DNA of 5,517 nucleotides from an uncultured bacterium (GTDB lineage: Bacteria > Bacillota_A > Clostridia > Oscillospirales > Oscillospiraceae), in NCBI GenBank assembly GCA_905214605.1, contig CAJMMY010000083.1:1-5517 (forward strand), in the 5' to 3' direction. The notes below the pieces were generated by a model. The model worked only from the letters and a program-made list of their open reading frames with translations, did no database searches and had not been told where the DNA came from. Position numbers and translations under genes: made by a program. How positions within the stretch are numbered: position 1 is the first letter of the stretch; each line of letters opens with the position of its first letter. This document shows positions 1 through 4,359 of this stretch, piece after piece.

Positions 1-326
1 TGGCGCTATACGATCTTATAAACAATGTGGCGCAGAGCCGCAAGGTCGGGTTTTACTGCCACCCGGCGCTTCTCCAGCTTATGGAATATGACAAGCAGAA
101 CGGCAGTCAGCTGTACGAGACCCTCGACTGTCTTGCGAAGAACGGCTTCAACAGCGCCGCGACAGCTGCGGAAATGTTCCTGCACCGCAATACGCTTTCC
201 TACCGCAAACAGAAGATCGCGGCGATGACCGGCATTGACCTGGATGATTTCAACACGCAGTTCATGCTGAAATATTCATACATGATCGAGGAGTATATAG
301 ACAAGCAGTCCGGCACAAAGCTGTAA
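1..326 (+). CDS. PucR/CdaR-family transcriptional regulator, C-terminal fragment (5' end outside window)
   Basis: The frame is open from base 3 with no upstream stop, so this is the last 107 residues of a longer gene; the GTG at 27 is not a credible start. The C-terminus matches the PucR-type helix-turn-helix (HTH_30 family) seen in CdaR/PucR activators of sugar-diacid or purine catabolism. It has a conserved hydrophobic helix (TLDCLAKNGFNSAATAAEMF, residues 40-59 of the fragment), the hallmark LHRNTLSYR recognition segment (60-68), and then TGIDLDD (76-82). The protein stops shortly after this domain, as is normal for the family, so the 3' end is probably intact. The sensory N-terminal domain is not in the window, so the inducer cannot be inferred. 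A hairpin terminator follows at 409-453. The gene converges on mgtE. Its codon choice (AAG, GAC, TAC and ATC frequent) looks a little different from the genes to its right, but the fragment is short. Confidence 0.85.
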   Translation, partial: ALYDLINNVAQSRKVGFYCHPALLQLMEYDKQNGSQLYETLDCLAKNGFNSAATAAEMFLHRNTLSYRKQKIAAMTGIDLDDFNTQFMLKYSYMIEEYIDKQSGTKL

Positions 327-408
327 GACGGGAGCGCGGGCTGGCGCGGGACAAAGCCGCGCAAGAGCAGATAGTGCGGAGGATGGCGGAAGAGTTGAAT
401 ATAGAATA

Positions 409-453
409 AAAAGCATTGTCAAGTAAATTTTGATTTTACCTGACAATGCTTTT
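409..453 (+). terminator. Intrinsic terminator downstream of the PucR-type gene
   Basis: A 19-bp stem pairs 409-427 with 435-453, with a single A-C mismatch (422/440) and a 7-nt loop. It starts and ends in A4/T4 tracts and is followed by TTTTCTCTCT, so it can act on the plus strand. The A/T symmetry means it could also stop minus-strand readthrough from mgtE. It is about 80 nt after the regulator's stop codon. Confidence 0.75.
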
Positions 454-464
454 CTCTCTGAGTA

Positions 465-482
465 TAGTAGTATTAGTAGTAT
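465..482. repeat. Short tandem repeat, 2 x 9 bp (TAGTAGTAT)
   Basis: Two perfect adjacent copies of TAGTAGTAT lie between the two terminator hairpins in the non-coding space between convergent genes. No function is apparent; this is AT-rich spacer. Confidence 0.5.
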
Positions 483-500
483 ATAGAATTTGAAAACTGC

Positions 501-544
501 AACAGCCGGTATCAGTTTGCTTTCACTGATACCGGCTGTTTTTT
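501..544. terminator. Strong hairpin terminator at the 3' end of mgtE
   Basis: A perfect 16-bp stem pairs 501-516 (AACAGCCGGTATCAGT) with 525-540, with an 8-nt loop. It lies 12 bp downstream of the mgtE stop codon on the minus strand. On the minus strand the stem is followed by GCAGTTTTC, a displaced U-tract. On the plus strand it is followed directly by T's (539-544). It therefore looks bidirectional, insulating the two convergent transcription units. Confidence 0.85.
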
Positions 545-552
545 CGTATGGT

Positions 553-1932
553 TTATATTGCAAAAATTTCAATCAGGAACAAGGTTGCCAAGCCGTAATA
601 CGTAACCACAGCCACCAAGTCATTCACCGTTGTAATCAGCGGACCGGACGCCACAGCCGGGTCCACGTGAATCTTATGGAACATCATGGGAATCAGCGTT
701 CCCACCAAGCTGGATACCACCATCGCCACCAGCAGAGAAACGCCCACGCAGCCGGAAATCAGAAATGCCGCGCCCCATGCATAGTGCTTGAAGAAATGCA
801 CATAGATGCCCAAAAATACAAGCGCCATCAAACCCAGACTGGAACCGTTCAGAAATCCGATTTTCATTTCTTTGGTCACCAGTTTTGCCTCTTCCTTGAC
901 GCTCAGATTTTCATCCATCAGAACACGAACCGTCACTGCCAGAGACTGTGTTCCCACGTTGCCAGCCATATCCAGAACCAGAGACTGGAAACAAATCACA
1001 ATGGGCAGCACCGCTACCACCGACTCAAATATACCCACCACGGAGCTGACCGCCATGCCCAAAAACAGCAGCGCAATCAGCCAGGGCAGACGTTTTTTCA
1101 TGCTGACCAAAGCCGGTTCTCTCAAATCTTCTTCCGAAGTCAAGCCGCCCAACTTTGCGTAGTCGTCGCCCATGGCATCGTCGACCAATTCCACCATGGC
1201 TGCTGCCGTCAGAATACCGGCAATTTTTCCGTCATCGGTCAAAACCGGGATCGAGTCCTCTTCGTAGTCCGTAATCCGTTCCACGCAATCGGAAATCTTC
1301 TCATGCTCCAGAACATACGGATAAGACCGACTGATCAAGTCCTCCAGATTGTCATTTTGCCGGGCGATAATCAGGTCTTTTAAGTCAATGGCGCCGGCAA
1401 ACCGCTCATTGCTGTCCACAACGTAAAGGGTGGAGATGTTGTCATGCTCCCCCGCCTGCCGCACCAACGCGCTCATTGCGCCGCGGATGGTCAGAGACTC
1501 CGAAATGACAACATAGTTATTCGTCATGCAGCTGCCGATTTCATCGTCATCGTAAGCCAGCAGCTTTCGCACATCGTCCTGCGCGTCTCGGTCCAGCCGC
1601 GCCACCAATTCCGCCTGCTTTTCTTCCGGCAGGTCATCCAGAACGTCCACCACATCATCGGAGTCCATACTGGACAGCACCTTCGCCGCCATGCTCATGG
1701 GCAGCTCCGCCAGATATGGTTCTGCGTCGTCCAGATAGGAAATAATTTCCGACAGCGTTTCCGTGTCCAGAATTCTGTACAGCCGTTTCCGCTCTGCGGG
1801 GGTGAGCAGGGTCATTGCCTCCGCAATATCCTTCTCATGATAATCCGACAGCAGCTGCGGCAGCTTTTTTGTGTCCTTGGTGCTGCGAATCACCCGCACC
1901 AATTCTTTTGCATAGTCTTTCTTAAAAATCAT
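553..1932 (-). CDS. mgtE: MgtE-family magnesium channel/transporter
   Basis: MgtE is a homodimeric inner-membrane Mg2+-selective channel gated by cytoplasmic Mg2+. This 459-residue protein has the full family layout. An acidic helical N domain (about 1-130) contains the repeated VVDVLDDLPEEKQAELV pattern. Two CBS domains follow (about 136-192 beginning MTNNYVVI, and about 200-252). A charged connecting helix leads to five membrane segments (roughly 283-303, 305-325, 360-380, 386-414, 432-456). The pore signature GNVGTQS (324-330) and the final-helix ITTVNDLVAVVTYYG segment, with the conserved Asp at 438, are present. Length is normal for the family. The start is the ATG at 1932, chosen because AAGGGAGG lies 8 nt upstream. 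An in-frame extension to 2034 would cross the leader terminator and encodes no conserved residues. The gene is transcribed alone from the promoter at 2187-2215 through a long structured leader and ends at the 501-540 hairpin. Confidence 0.97.
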   Translation of the reverse strand: MIFKKDYAKELVRVIRSTKDTKKLPQLLSDYHEKDIAEAMTLLTPAERKRLYRILDTETLSEIISYLDDAEPYLAELPMSMAAKVLSSMDSDDVVDVLDDLPEEKQAELVARLDRDAQDDVRKLLAYDDDEIGSCMTNNYVVISESLTIRGAMSALVRQAGEHDNISTLYVVDSNERFAGAIDLKDLIIARQNDNLEDLISRSYPYVLEHEKISDCVERITDYEEDSIPVLTDDGKIAGILTAAAMVELVDDAMGDDYAKLGGLTSEEDLREPALVSMKKRLPWLIALLFLGMAVSSVVGIFESVVAVLPIVICFQSLVLDMAGNVGTQSLAVTVRVLMDENLSVKEEAKLVTKEMKIGFLNGSSLGLMALVFLGIYVHFFKHYAWGAAFLISGCVGVSLLVAMVVSSLVGTLIPMMFHKIHVDPAVASGPLITTVNDLVAVVTYYGLATLFLIEIFAI

Positions 1933-1940
1933 TGTTGTGT

Positions 1941-1947
1941 CCTCCCT
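1941..1947 (-). promoter_or_regulatory. Ribosome binding site of mgtE
   Basis: AGGGAGG on the minus strand, 8 nt before the ATG at 1932. It decides the mgtE start. No CCUCC-like complement is visible in the leader, so control is more likely at transcription termination than by hiding this site. Confidence 0.85.
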
Positions 1948-1966
1948 TCGAATCAAAAATGGGCAT

Positions 1967-2017
1967 AAAAATACACCGCATTCCATGATTGCGACAGTAA
2001 GGCAACCCAATGCGGTG
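1967..2017 (-). terminator. Leader (attenuator) terminator upstream of mgtE
   Basis: On the minus strand CACCGCATT (2017-2009) pairs perfectly with AATGCGGTG (1982-1974). An inner helix GGTTGC/GCAATC (2007-2002 with 1992-1987) closes a 9-nt loop. The stem is followed at once by TATTTTTA (1973-1966). It sits inside the mgtE transcript, 34 nt before the start codon, between promoter and gene, so it can only make sense as a conditional terminator. Its 5' arm has two alternative upstream partners (2100-2094 and 2074-2067). Confidence 0.72.
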
Positions 2018-2046
2018 AAAAGAGAACACAACAAGACCGAATGTGG

Positions 2047-2136
2047 TTACTCCGTCTTCATGGACAACCGCATTCCGCACTCTGTATGCCACGCACCGCA
2101 AGTTCGGTTCCGCCTTATACAATCGCAACTATCCAT
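2047..2136 (-). CDS. 29-residue Cys-rich leader peptide upstream of mgtE
   Basis: An ATG at 2136 is preceded by GGAGGTG (2150-2144) with a 7-nt spacer, one of the best ribosome binding sites in the window. The ORF ends at TAA (2049-2047). The peptide begins MDSCDCIRRNRTCGAW and ends in LSMKTE, with Cys at positions 4, 6, 13 and 20 and a basic stretch IRRNR at 7-11. It has no membrane segment and I do not recognise it. The start codon lies in the 5' arm of the 18-bp long-range helix and the stop lies 5 nt after the 3' arm. A ribosome moving along it would therefore rearrange the attenuator. A ribosome held or lost in the first dozen codons would mask the 5' arm and free AATGCGGT for antitermination; one reaching the stop would cover AATGCGGT and favour termination. 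It may be chance within a structured RNA, but the ribosome binding site argues against that. Confidence 0.55.
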   Translation of the reverse strand: MDSCDCIRRNRTCGAWHTECGMRLSMKTE

Positions 2137-2143
2137 GAAGATT

Positions 2144-2150
2144 CACCTCC
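2144..2150 (-). promoter_or_regulatory. Ribosome binding site of the leader peptide
   Basis: GGAGGTG, 7 nt upstream of the leader ATG at 2136. It lies in a possible small hairpin AAGA (2155-2152) / TCTT (2141-2138) whose 3' arm is the same TCTT that starts the long-range helix. Leader translation could therefore itself depend on which fold forms. Confidence 0.6.
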
Positions 2151-2186
2151 GTCTTGAGATAAAATCGGTCTCACAGACCGTTTATT

Positions 2187-2215
2187 ATTATATCAACTTC
2201 CCCTTGCAAAGTCAA
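2187..2215 (-). promoter_or_regulatory. Sigma-A-type promoter of mgtE
   Basis: On the minus strand, TTGACT (2215-2210), a 17-bp spacer and TATAAT (2192-2187): only one mismatch to consensus over both boxes at ideal spacing. Transcription should start near 2180, exactly at the 5' hairpin of the leader. A near-consensus promoter suggests constitutive initiation, with regulation placed downstream in the leader. Confidence 0.88.
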
Positions 2216-2277
2216 CGTGTCCGCGTGGGGATTACAAAAATTTTACCTTTTACAAATTAAAGACAGACTCCTTCCGC

Positions 2278-2322
2278 AAAAAATTCCGAGGCGGGAACAG
2301 CGCGTTGCCGTTCCCGCCTCGG
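2278..2322 (-). terminator. Intrinsic terminator of the XRE regulator gene
   Basis: A perfect 13-bp GC-rich stem pairs 2286-2298 (CCGAGGCGGGAAC) with 2310-2322, with an 11-nt loop. On the minus strand it is followed by AATTTTTTG (2285-2277). It begins 7 nt after the regulator's stop codon and separates that gene from the mgtE promoter, so mgtE is an independent unit. Confidence 0.93.
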
Positions 2323-2328
2323 GTCTGT

Positions 2329-3060
2329 TCAATTGTCGTTTCGGTTGCCCACCAGCAGCATATTCAACTTCGCCCAACGGCGCAGCTCCTGACTGGAAAA
2401 TAGCAGCCGTTGCCGGAGCGTTTCGTCCAACGGCTGCGGATTCAGAGATACCAGACAGCGGAATGCGCAAGGCATTAAATCCGCGCTGGAAATTCCGCAC
2501 AGCAAGCCGTCGGTATCGTCCCGCATTTCCAAAGGGTTGAAGATATACAACAAATCCTCTTCCAAGGGATTCAGCTGATTCACAAAGGTAAACCGAATCA
2601 GCATATCGCTGTACAGCACATTGCCCGTATAATAGCTCTCCCCGCTCCGACCGTTTCCGGACACAGAGCTGAGGGTAAAGCTTGCCTCGTAGGTGCCCGG
2701 CTGCTCCGCCTTTTCGTGGACATCAATCACACCGTCTTTCAGCCGGTTATAGCGACCGTCATAGAAATAAAAATACAGCCGTTTCGCCTGAAAGAACGGA
2801 CTTTTCTGTACCGTACCGGAAAGCTGCAGCTCCGCGCGGCGCTCTTCCCGCTGAAAATTCGCCAACTGCCCAAAAGGCACCTGCAGCACTTGGCTGATTT
2901 CATACAACGTGGACACGTCCATTGAAATCTCACCGTTTTCATATTTACAAACCGTTGCCCGACTTTTGTGAATGGCGTCAGCCAACTGTTGAATTGTCAT
3001 TTTGCAGGCTTTCCGGTACTTCCGAATCTGCCCGCCAAGCTGTACATCAATTTCGCTCAT
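2329..3060 (-). CDS. XRE-family helix-turn-helix transcriptional regulator with an unrecognised C-terminal domain
   Basis: The 243-residue protein opens with a clear Cro/C1-type HTH (about 9-65). Helix 2 is MTIQQLADAI (21-30), followed by HKSRATVCKYENGEISMDVSTL (31-52), where SRATVCKYENG is the recognition helix and the typical wing-side YENG turn. The remainder (about 75-243) is rich in aromatic and beta-type segments (RLYFYFYDGRYNRL at 94-107; a long hydrophobic stretch around 149-175 ending in LLYIFNPLE) and may be a ligand-sensing domain, but I cannot assign it to a family. The start at ATG 3060 fits the normal N-terminal length of such regulators. Its ribosome binding site is weak (GCGGAAA, very close), and a 7-codon ORF overlaps the start. 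A promoter is visible at 3132-3160 and a terminator at 2278-2322, so it is monocistronic. Targets are unknown; autoregulation is the usual default for the family. Confidence 0.92.
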   Translation of the reverse strand: MSEIDVQLGGQIRKYRKACKMTIQQLADAIHKSRATVCKYENGEISMDVSTLYEISQVLQVPFGQLANFQREERRAELQLSGTVQKSPFFQAKRLYFYFYDGRYNRLKDGVIDVHEKAEQPGTYEASFTLSSVSGNGRSGESYYTGNVLYSDMLIRFTFVNQLNPLEEDLLYIFNPLEMRDDTDGLLCGISSADLMPCAFRCLVSLNPQPLDETLRQRLLFSSQELRRWAKLNMLLVGNRNDN

Positions 3061-3080
3061 TGTTTCCGCAAAATATCCAT
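3057..3080 (-). other. Possible 7-codon minicistron overlapping the XRE gene start
   Basis: An ATG at 3080 opens the frame M-D-I-L-R-K-Q, whose TGA (3059-3057) overlaps the regulator's ATG in an ATGA arrangement. The regulator has only a weak ribosome binding site of its own, so translational coupling is conceivable. No strong Shine-Dalgarno precedes this ATG either (only AAAGAA), so it may be coincidental. Confidence 0.25.
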
Positions 3081-3131
3081 TTCTTTGATTTTTTCAAAAC
3101 GCAGCCTTTCAGATGCGTCAATTCCGTTTAT

Positions 3132-3160
3132 AATATACCTTATCGCGAAACTTTTTACAA
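3132..3160 (-). promoter_or_regulatory. Probable promoter of the XRE regulator
   Basis: On the minus strand, TTGTAA (3160-3155), a 17-bp spacer and TATATT (3137-3132). This predicts a start near 3125 and a roughly 65-nt untranslated leader. The -35 box is a moderate match (4 of 6) and the -10 a good one (5 of 6). Confidence 0.6.
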
Positions 3161-3230
3161 GTATTGTTTCCTCAAACGAACATTTTGTGATTTGCATTCC
3201 CGGAGAATTCTGGTAGAATACCCCACACAC

Positions 3231-3250
3231 AGAAGGAAACGATTCCTTTT
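3231..3250. repeat. Inverted repeat (AAGGAA-ACGA-TTCCTT)
   Basis: A perfect 6-bp inverted repeat with a 4-nt loop (3233-3238 with 3243-3248), extendable by one G-T and one A-T pair. It lies just upstream of an extended -10 element on the plus strand (3261-3269), where an operator could sit. Together with the hairpins to its right, this accounts for the 3061-3395 gap, in which I see no protein-coding gene. Confidence 0.4.
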
Positions 3251-3260
3251 GTCCTGATTT

Positions 3261-3269
3261 TGCTATAAT
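3261..3269 (+). promoter_or_regulatory. Extended -10 promoter element pointing into the intergenic hairpins
   Basis: TGCTATAAT on the plus strand: a TG-N motif followed by a perfect -10 box. There is no good -35 hexamer at the correct distance. Transcription would begin near 3276 and meet the 3289-3327 hairpin almost at once. No plus-strand gene follows, so it would make only a very short RNA; it may equally be a chance match in AT-rich DNA. Confidence 0.3.
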
Positions 3270-3288
3270 TCTTTTCGTACCATACCCT

Positions 3289-3327
3289 AAAAACCGCGGA
3301 ACTTCGCCATGAGGTTCCGCGGTTTTT
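3289..3327. terminator. Bidirectional intrinsic terminator (second hairpin 3' of the FliB-like gene)
   Basis: A 14-bp perfect stem pairs 3289-3302 (AAAAACCGCGGAAC) with 3314-3327, with an 11-nt loop and A5/T5 tracts on both sides. On the minus strand it follows the FliB-like gene and is followed by TTTTTAGGG. On the plus strand it ends in TTTTTACG. Confidence 0.85.
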
Positions 3328-3343
3328 ACGTTTGCGATTCGTG

Positions 3344-3389
3344 AAACCGCCGTCTCTTTCCTGCTCCGGCAGGTTGGAAACGGCGGTTT
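3344..3389. terminator. Long hairpin immediately 3' of the FliB-like gene
   Basis: AAACCGCCG (3344-3352) pairs with CGGCGGTTT (3381-3389), and an apical CCTGC-TCCG-GCAGG stem-loop (3360-3373) is separated from it by a partly paired internal region. It lies 6 bp past the stop codon on the minus strand but is followed there only by TTTCACG, a poor U-tract. It may act in tandem with the 3289-3327 terminator, or stabilise the mRNA 3' end. Confidence 0.65.
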
Positions 3390-3395
3390 TCTGCT

Positions 3396-4325
3396 TTATA
3401 ACGTCTCCAGAAACAGCAGCAGCGCGTCCAGATTTTCATCGGAATATTCGATTTCCGAGGAATACAAGCGGCACAGCTCCACCAATTCCGGCAGGGTTCC
3501 CGTCCCGGTAGTTACGCACAATGCCCGGAGAAAGCGGGTGCTGTTCAGCGCAAATGCGGTGCGCTCCGGGAGATTGCCTTCATACAAACCTTCCGGAAGA
3601 TGACGATAGAGAAAATATGCCACAATGCGGGCAAAACACCGATCCGGAATCTGCAGGGGCGCCGTCCAGTCCGTATCCCGCTCCATTTGCCGCATCAGCA
3701 GCGCTGTCCAGGTTTCGTCCAGTCGTTCCAGCGGCAGCAGCTGCTTTGCCCATGTCATCGGTGACACAAACAGTTCTGCCCCCACAAGCTGTTCGATCTC
3801 GGAAAATCGCCGGGAGAGCGTTTTTTCCGTTTCTCCCAAGACTCGGAACATCTGCTGCCGCAAATGCAGCAAGGATTGCTCCTCCGCAGTCAACAGTTCC
3901 TCCGGTTCCTCGGTTTCCTCCAGAAGAATCAGCTCCATTCCCTCCGGCTGATTCAAAATCAACGCGCCCGCTGCCTCGCAGCACATTCCCAAACCGATTT
4001 CCACCCGGTCGGACCATTCGTTCCGAAACCGAGGGTGGTCTGCGCAGATTTGACAGAGCATTTCCTCTCCGCCGTAGGCAATCAGATCGCAGAGATTCTT
4101 TTCATTCAGAAACGGGCAGCGTTCCTCGTCACCCAGACAAAAATGGGGCTCCGGTTCCAATGCAATCTGCTCCCGCAGCCGCTGCCCCAATGCGCCGGGC
4201 ACCCGGCGGTAGCGTTCCAGAGTCTCTGCATCAACATCGATTTCCCAGCCAATGCAGCAATTGTGCCGGCAGGCATCGGCAATGCAGGAAAATTGCGGGT
4301 ATTCCGCCGGAGCATATACTTTCAA
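3396..4325 (-). CDS. FliB-like cysteine-cluster protein (flagellin lysine-N-methylase family)
   Basis: The N-terminal third carries the family's cysteine pattern. Numbered from the TTG start these are Cys14, 19, 23 and 24 (in CIADACRHNCCIGWEIDVD), then Cys63, 70, 79, 91 and 94 (around RCPFLN, LCDLIAYGG and LCQICADHPRFRN), then Cys115 and 116 (GLGMCCEAAG). This layout is typical of proteins annotated as flagellin lysine-N-methylase (FliB) and of the wider CxxCxxCC cluster family, thought to bind metal or Fe-S. The C-terminal two thirds are helical without motifs I recognise. I place the start at TTG 4325 (309 residues), because AAAGGTGG lies 8 nt upstream and the resulting MKVYAPAEYPQF is how relatives begin. 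A GTG at 4337 (313 residues) is possible but has no ribosome binding site. It lies 34 nt after the flippase stop, probably in one operon. No flagellar gene is in the window, so flagellin as substrate is unproven here. Confidence 0.85.
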   Translation of the reverse strand: MKVYAPAEYPQFSCIADACRHNCCIGWEIDVDAETLERYRRVPGALGQRLREQIALEPEPHFCLGDEERCPFLNEKNLCDLIAYGGEEMLCQICADHPRFRNEWSDRVEIGLGMCCEAAGALILNQPEGMELILLEETEEPEELLTAEEQSLLHLRQQMFRVLGETEKTLSRRFSEIEQLVGAELFVSPMTWAKQLLPLERLDETWTALLMRQMERDTDWTAPLQIPDRCFARIVAYFLYRHLPEGLYEGNLPERTAFALNSTRFLRALCVTTGTGTLPELVELCRLYSSEIEYSDENLDALLLFLETL

Positions 4326-4332
4326 TGTTCGT

Positions 4333-4340
4333 TCCACCTT
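4333..4340 (-). promoter_or_regulatory. Ribosome binding site deciding the FliB-like start
   Basis: AAGGTGGA on the minus strand. Its GGTGG core ends 8 nt before the TTG at 4325 and overlaps the alternative GTG start at 4337, so it favours the TTG start. Confidence 0.55.
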
Positions 4341-4359
4341 TGATCAGCATTTTCTGTCA

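Larger units (their letters stand above)
1966..2180 (-). promoter_or_regulatory. Structured mgtE leader RNA: candidate attenuator/riboregulator
   Basis: The predicted mgtE transcript starts near 2180 and runs about 248 nt before the coding sequence. Elements in order are: a 5' hairpin CGGTCT-GTG-AGACCG (2180-2166); a strong Shine-Dalgarno sequence and a 29-codon ORF; an 18-bp long-range helix (2141-2124 with 2072-2055, ten Watson-Crick pairs at its base, then a mix with G-U pairs); small hairpins inside it (ACCG/CGGT at 2108-2105 and 2098-2095; GCAT/GTGC at 2089-2086 and 2080-2077); and the U-tailed terminator (2017-1967). AATGCGGT (2074-2067) can pair with ACCGCATT (2016-2009) to form an antiterminator that excludes both the long helix and the terminator. 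Leaders upstream of mgtE are commonly M-box riboswitches, but I do not see the M-box conserved core. The ligand or signal is inferred, not seen; Mg2+ is the obvious candidate from the gene controlled. Confidence 0.65.

Noticed and set aside
465..482. Tandem 9-bp repeat as a CRISPR or mobile-element end
   Set aside because: Only two short adjacent AT-rich copies with no spacer, no terminal inverted repeats and no transposase nearby.
490..1968. Long plus-strand reading frames antisense to mgtE (490-1383 and 1444-1968)
   Set aside because: Their products are His/Gln/Arg-rich with no recognisable domain, a signature of the reverse complement of a real gene. They have no ribosome binding sites and lie over a clear MgtE.
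1933..2034. In-frame N-terminal extension of mgtE to 2034
   Set aside because: It crosses the leader terminator and encodes no family-like residues, and the strong AAGGGAGG sits before the ATG at 1932.
1922..2128. Minus-strand 68-codon frame over the mgtE leader
   Set aside because: It needs a TTG start with no ribosome binding site, runs through the terminator into the mgtE start, and is explained by structured non-coding leader. The 29-codon frame at 2047-2136 has a far better start.
1966..2180. M-box (ykoK) or yybP-ykoY riboswitch assignment for the mgtE leader
   Set aside because: These are the expected elements upstream of metal-transport genes, but I could not find their conserved core sequences by eye. 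The decision needs a covariance-model search.
4326..4337. GTG at 4337 as start of the FliB-like gene
   Set aside because: No ribosome binding site precedes it, while GGTGG overlaps it and is ideally spaced for the TTG at 4325, which also gives a family-like N-terminus. It remains a possible alternative.
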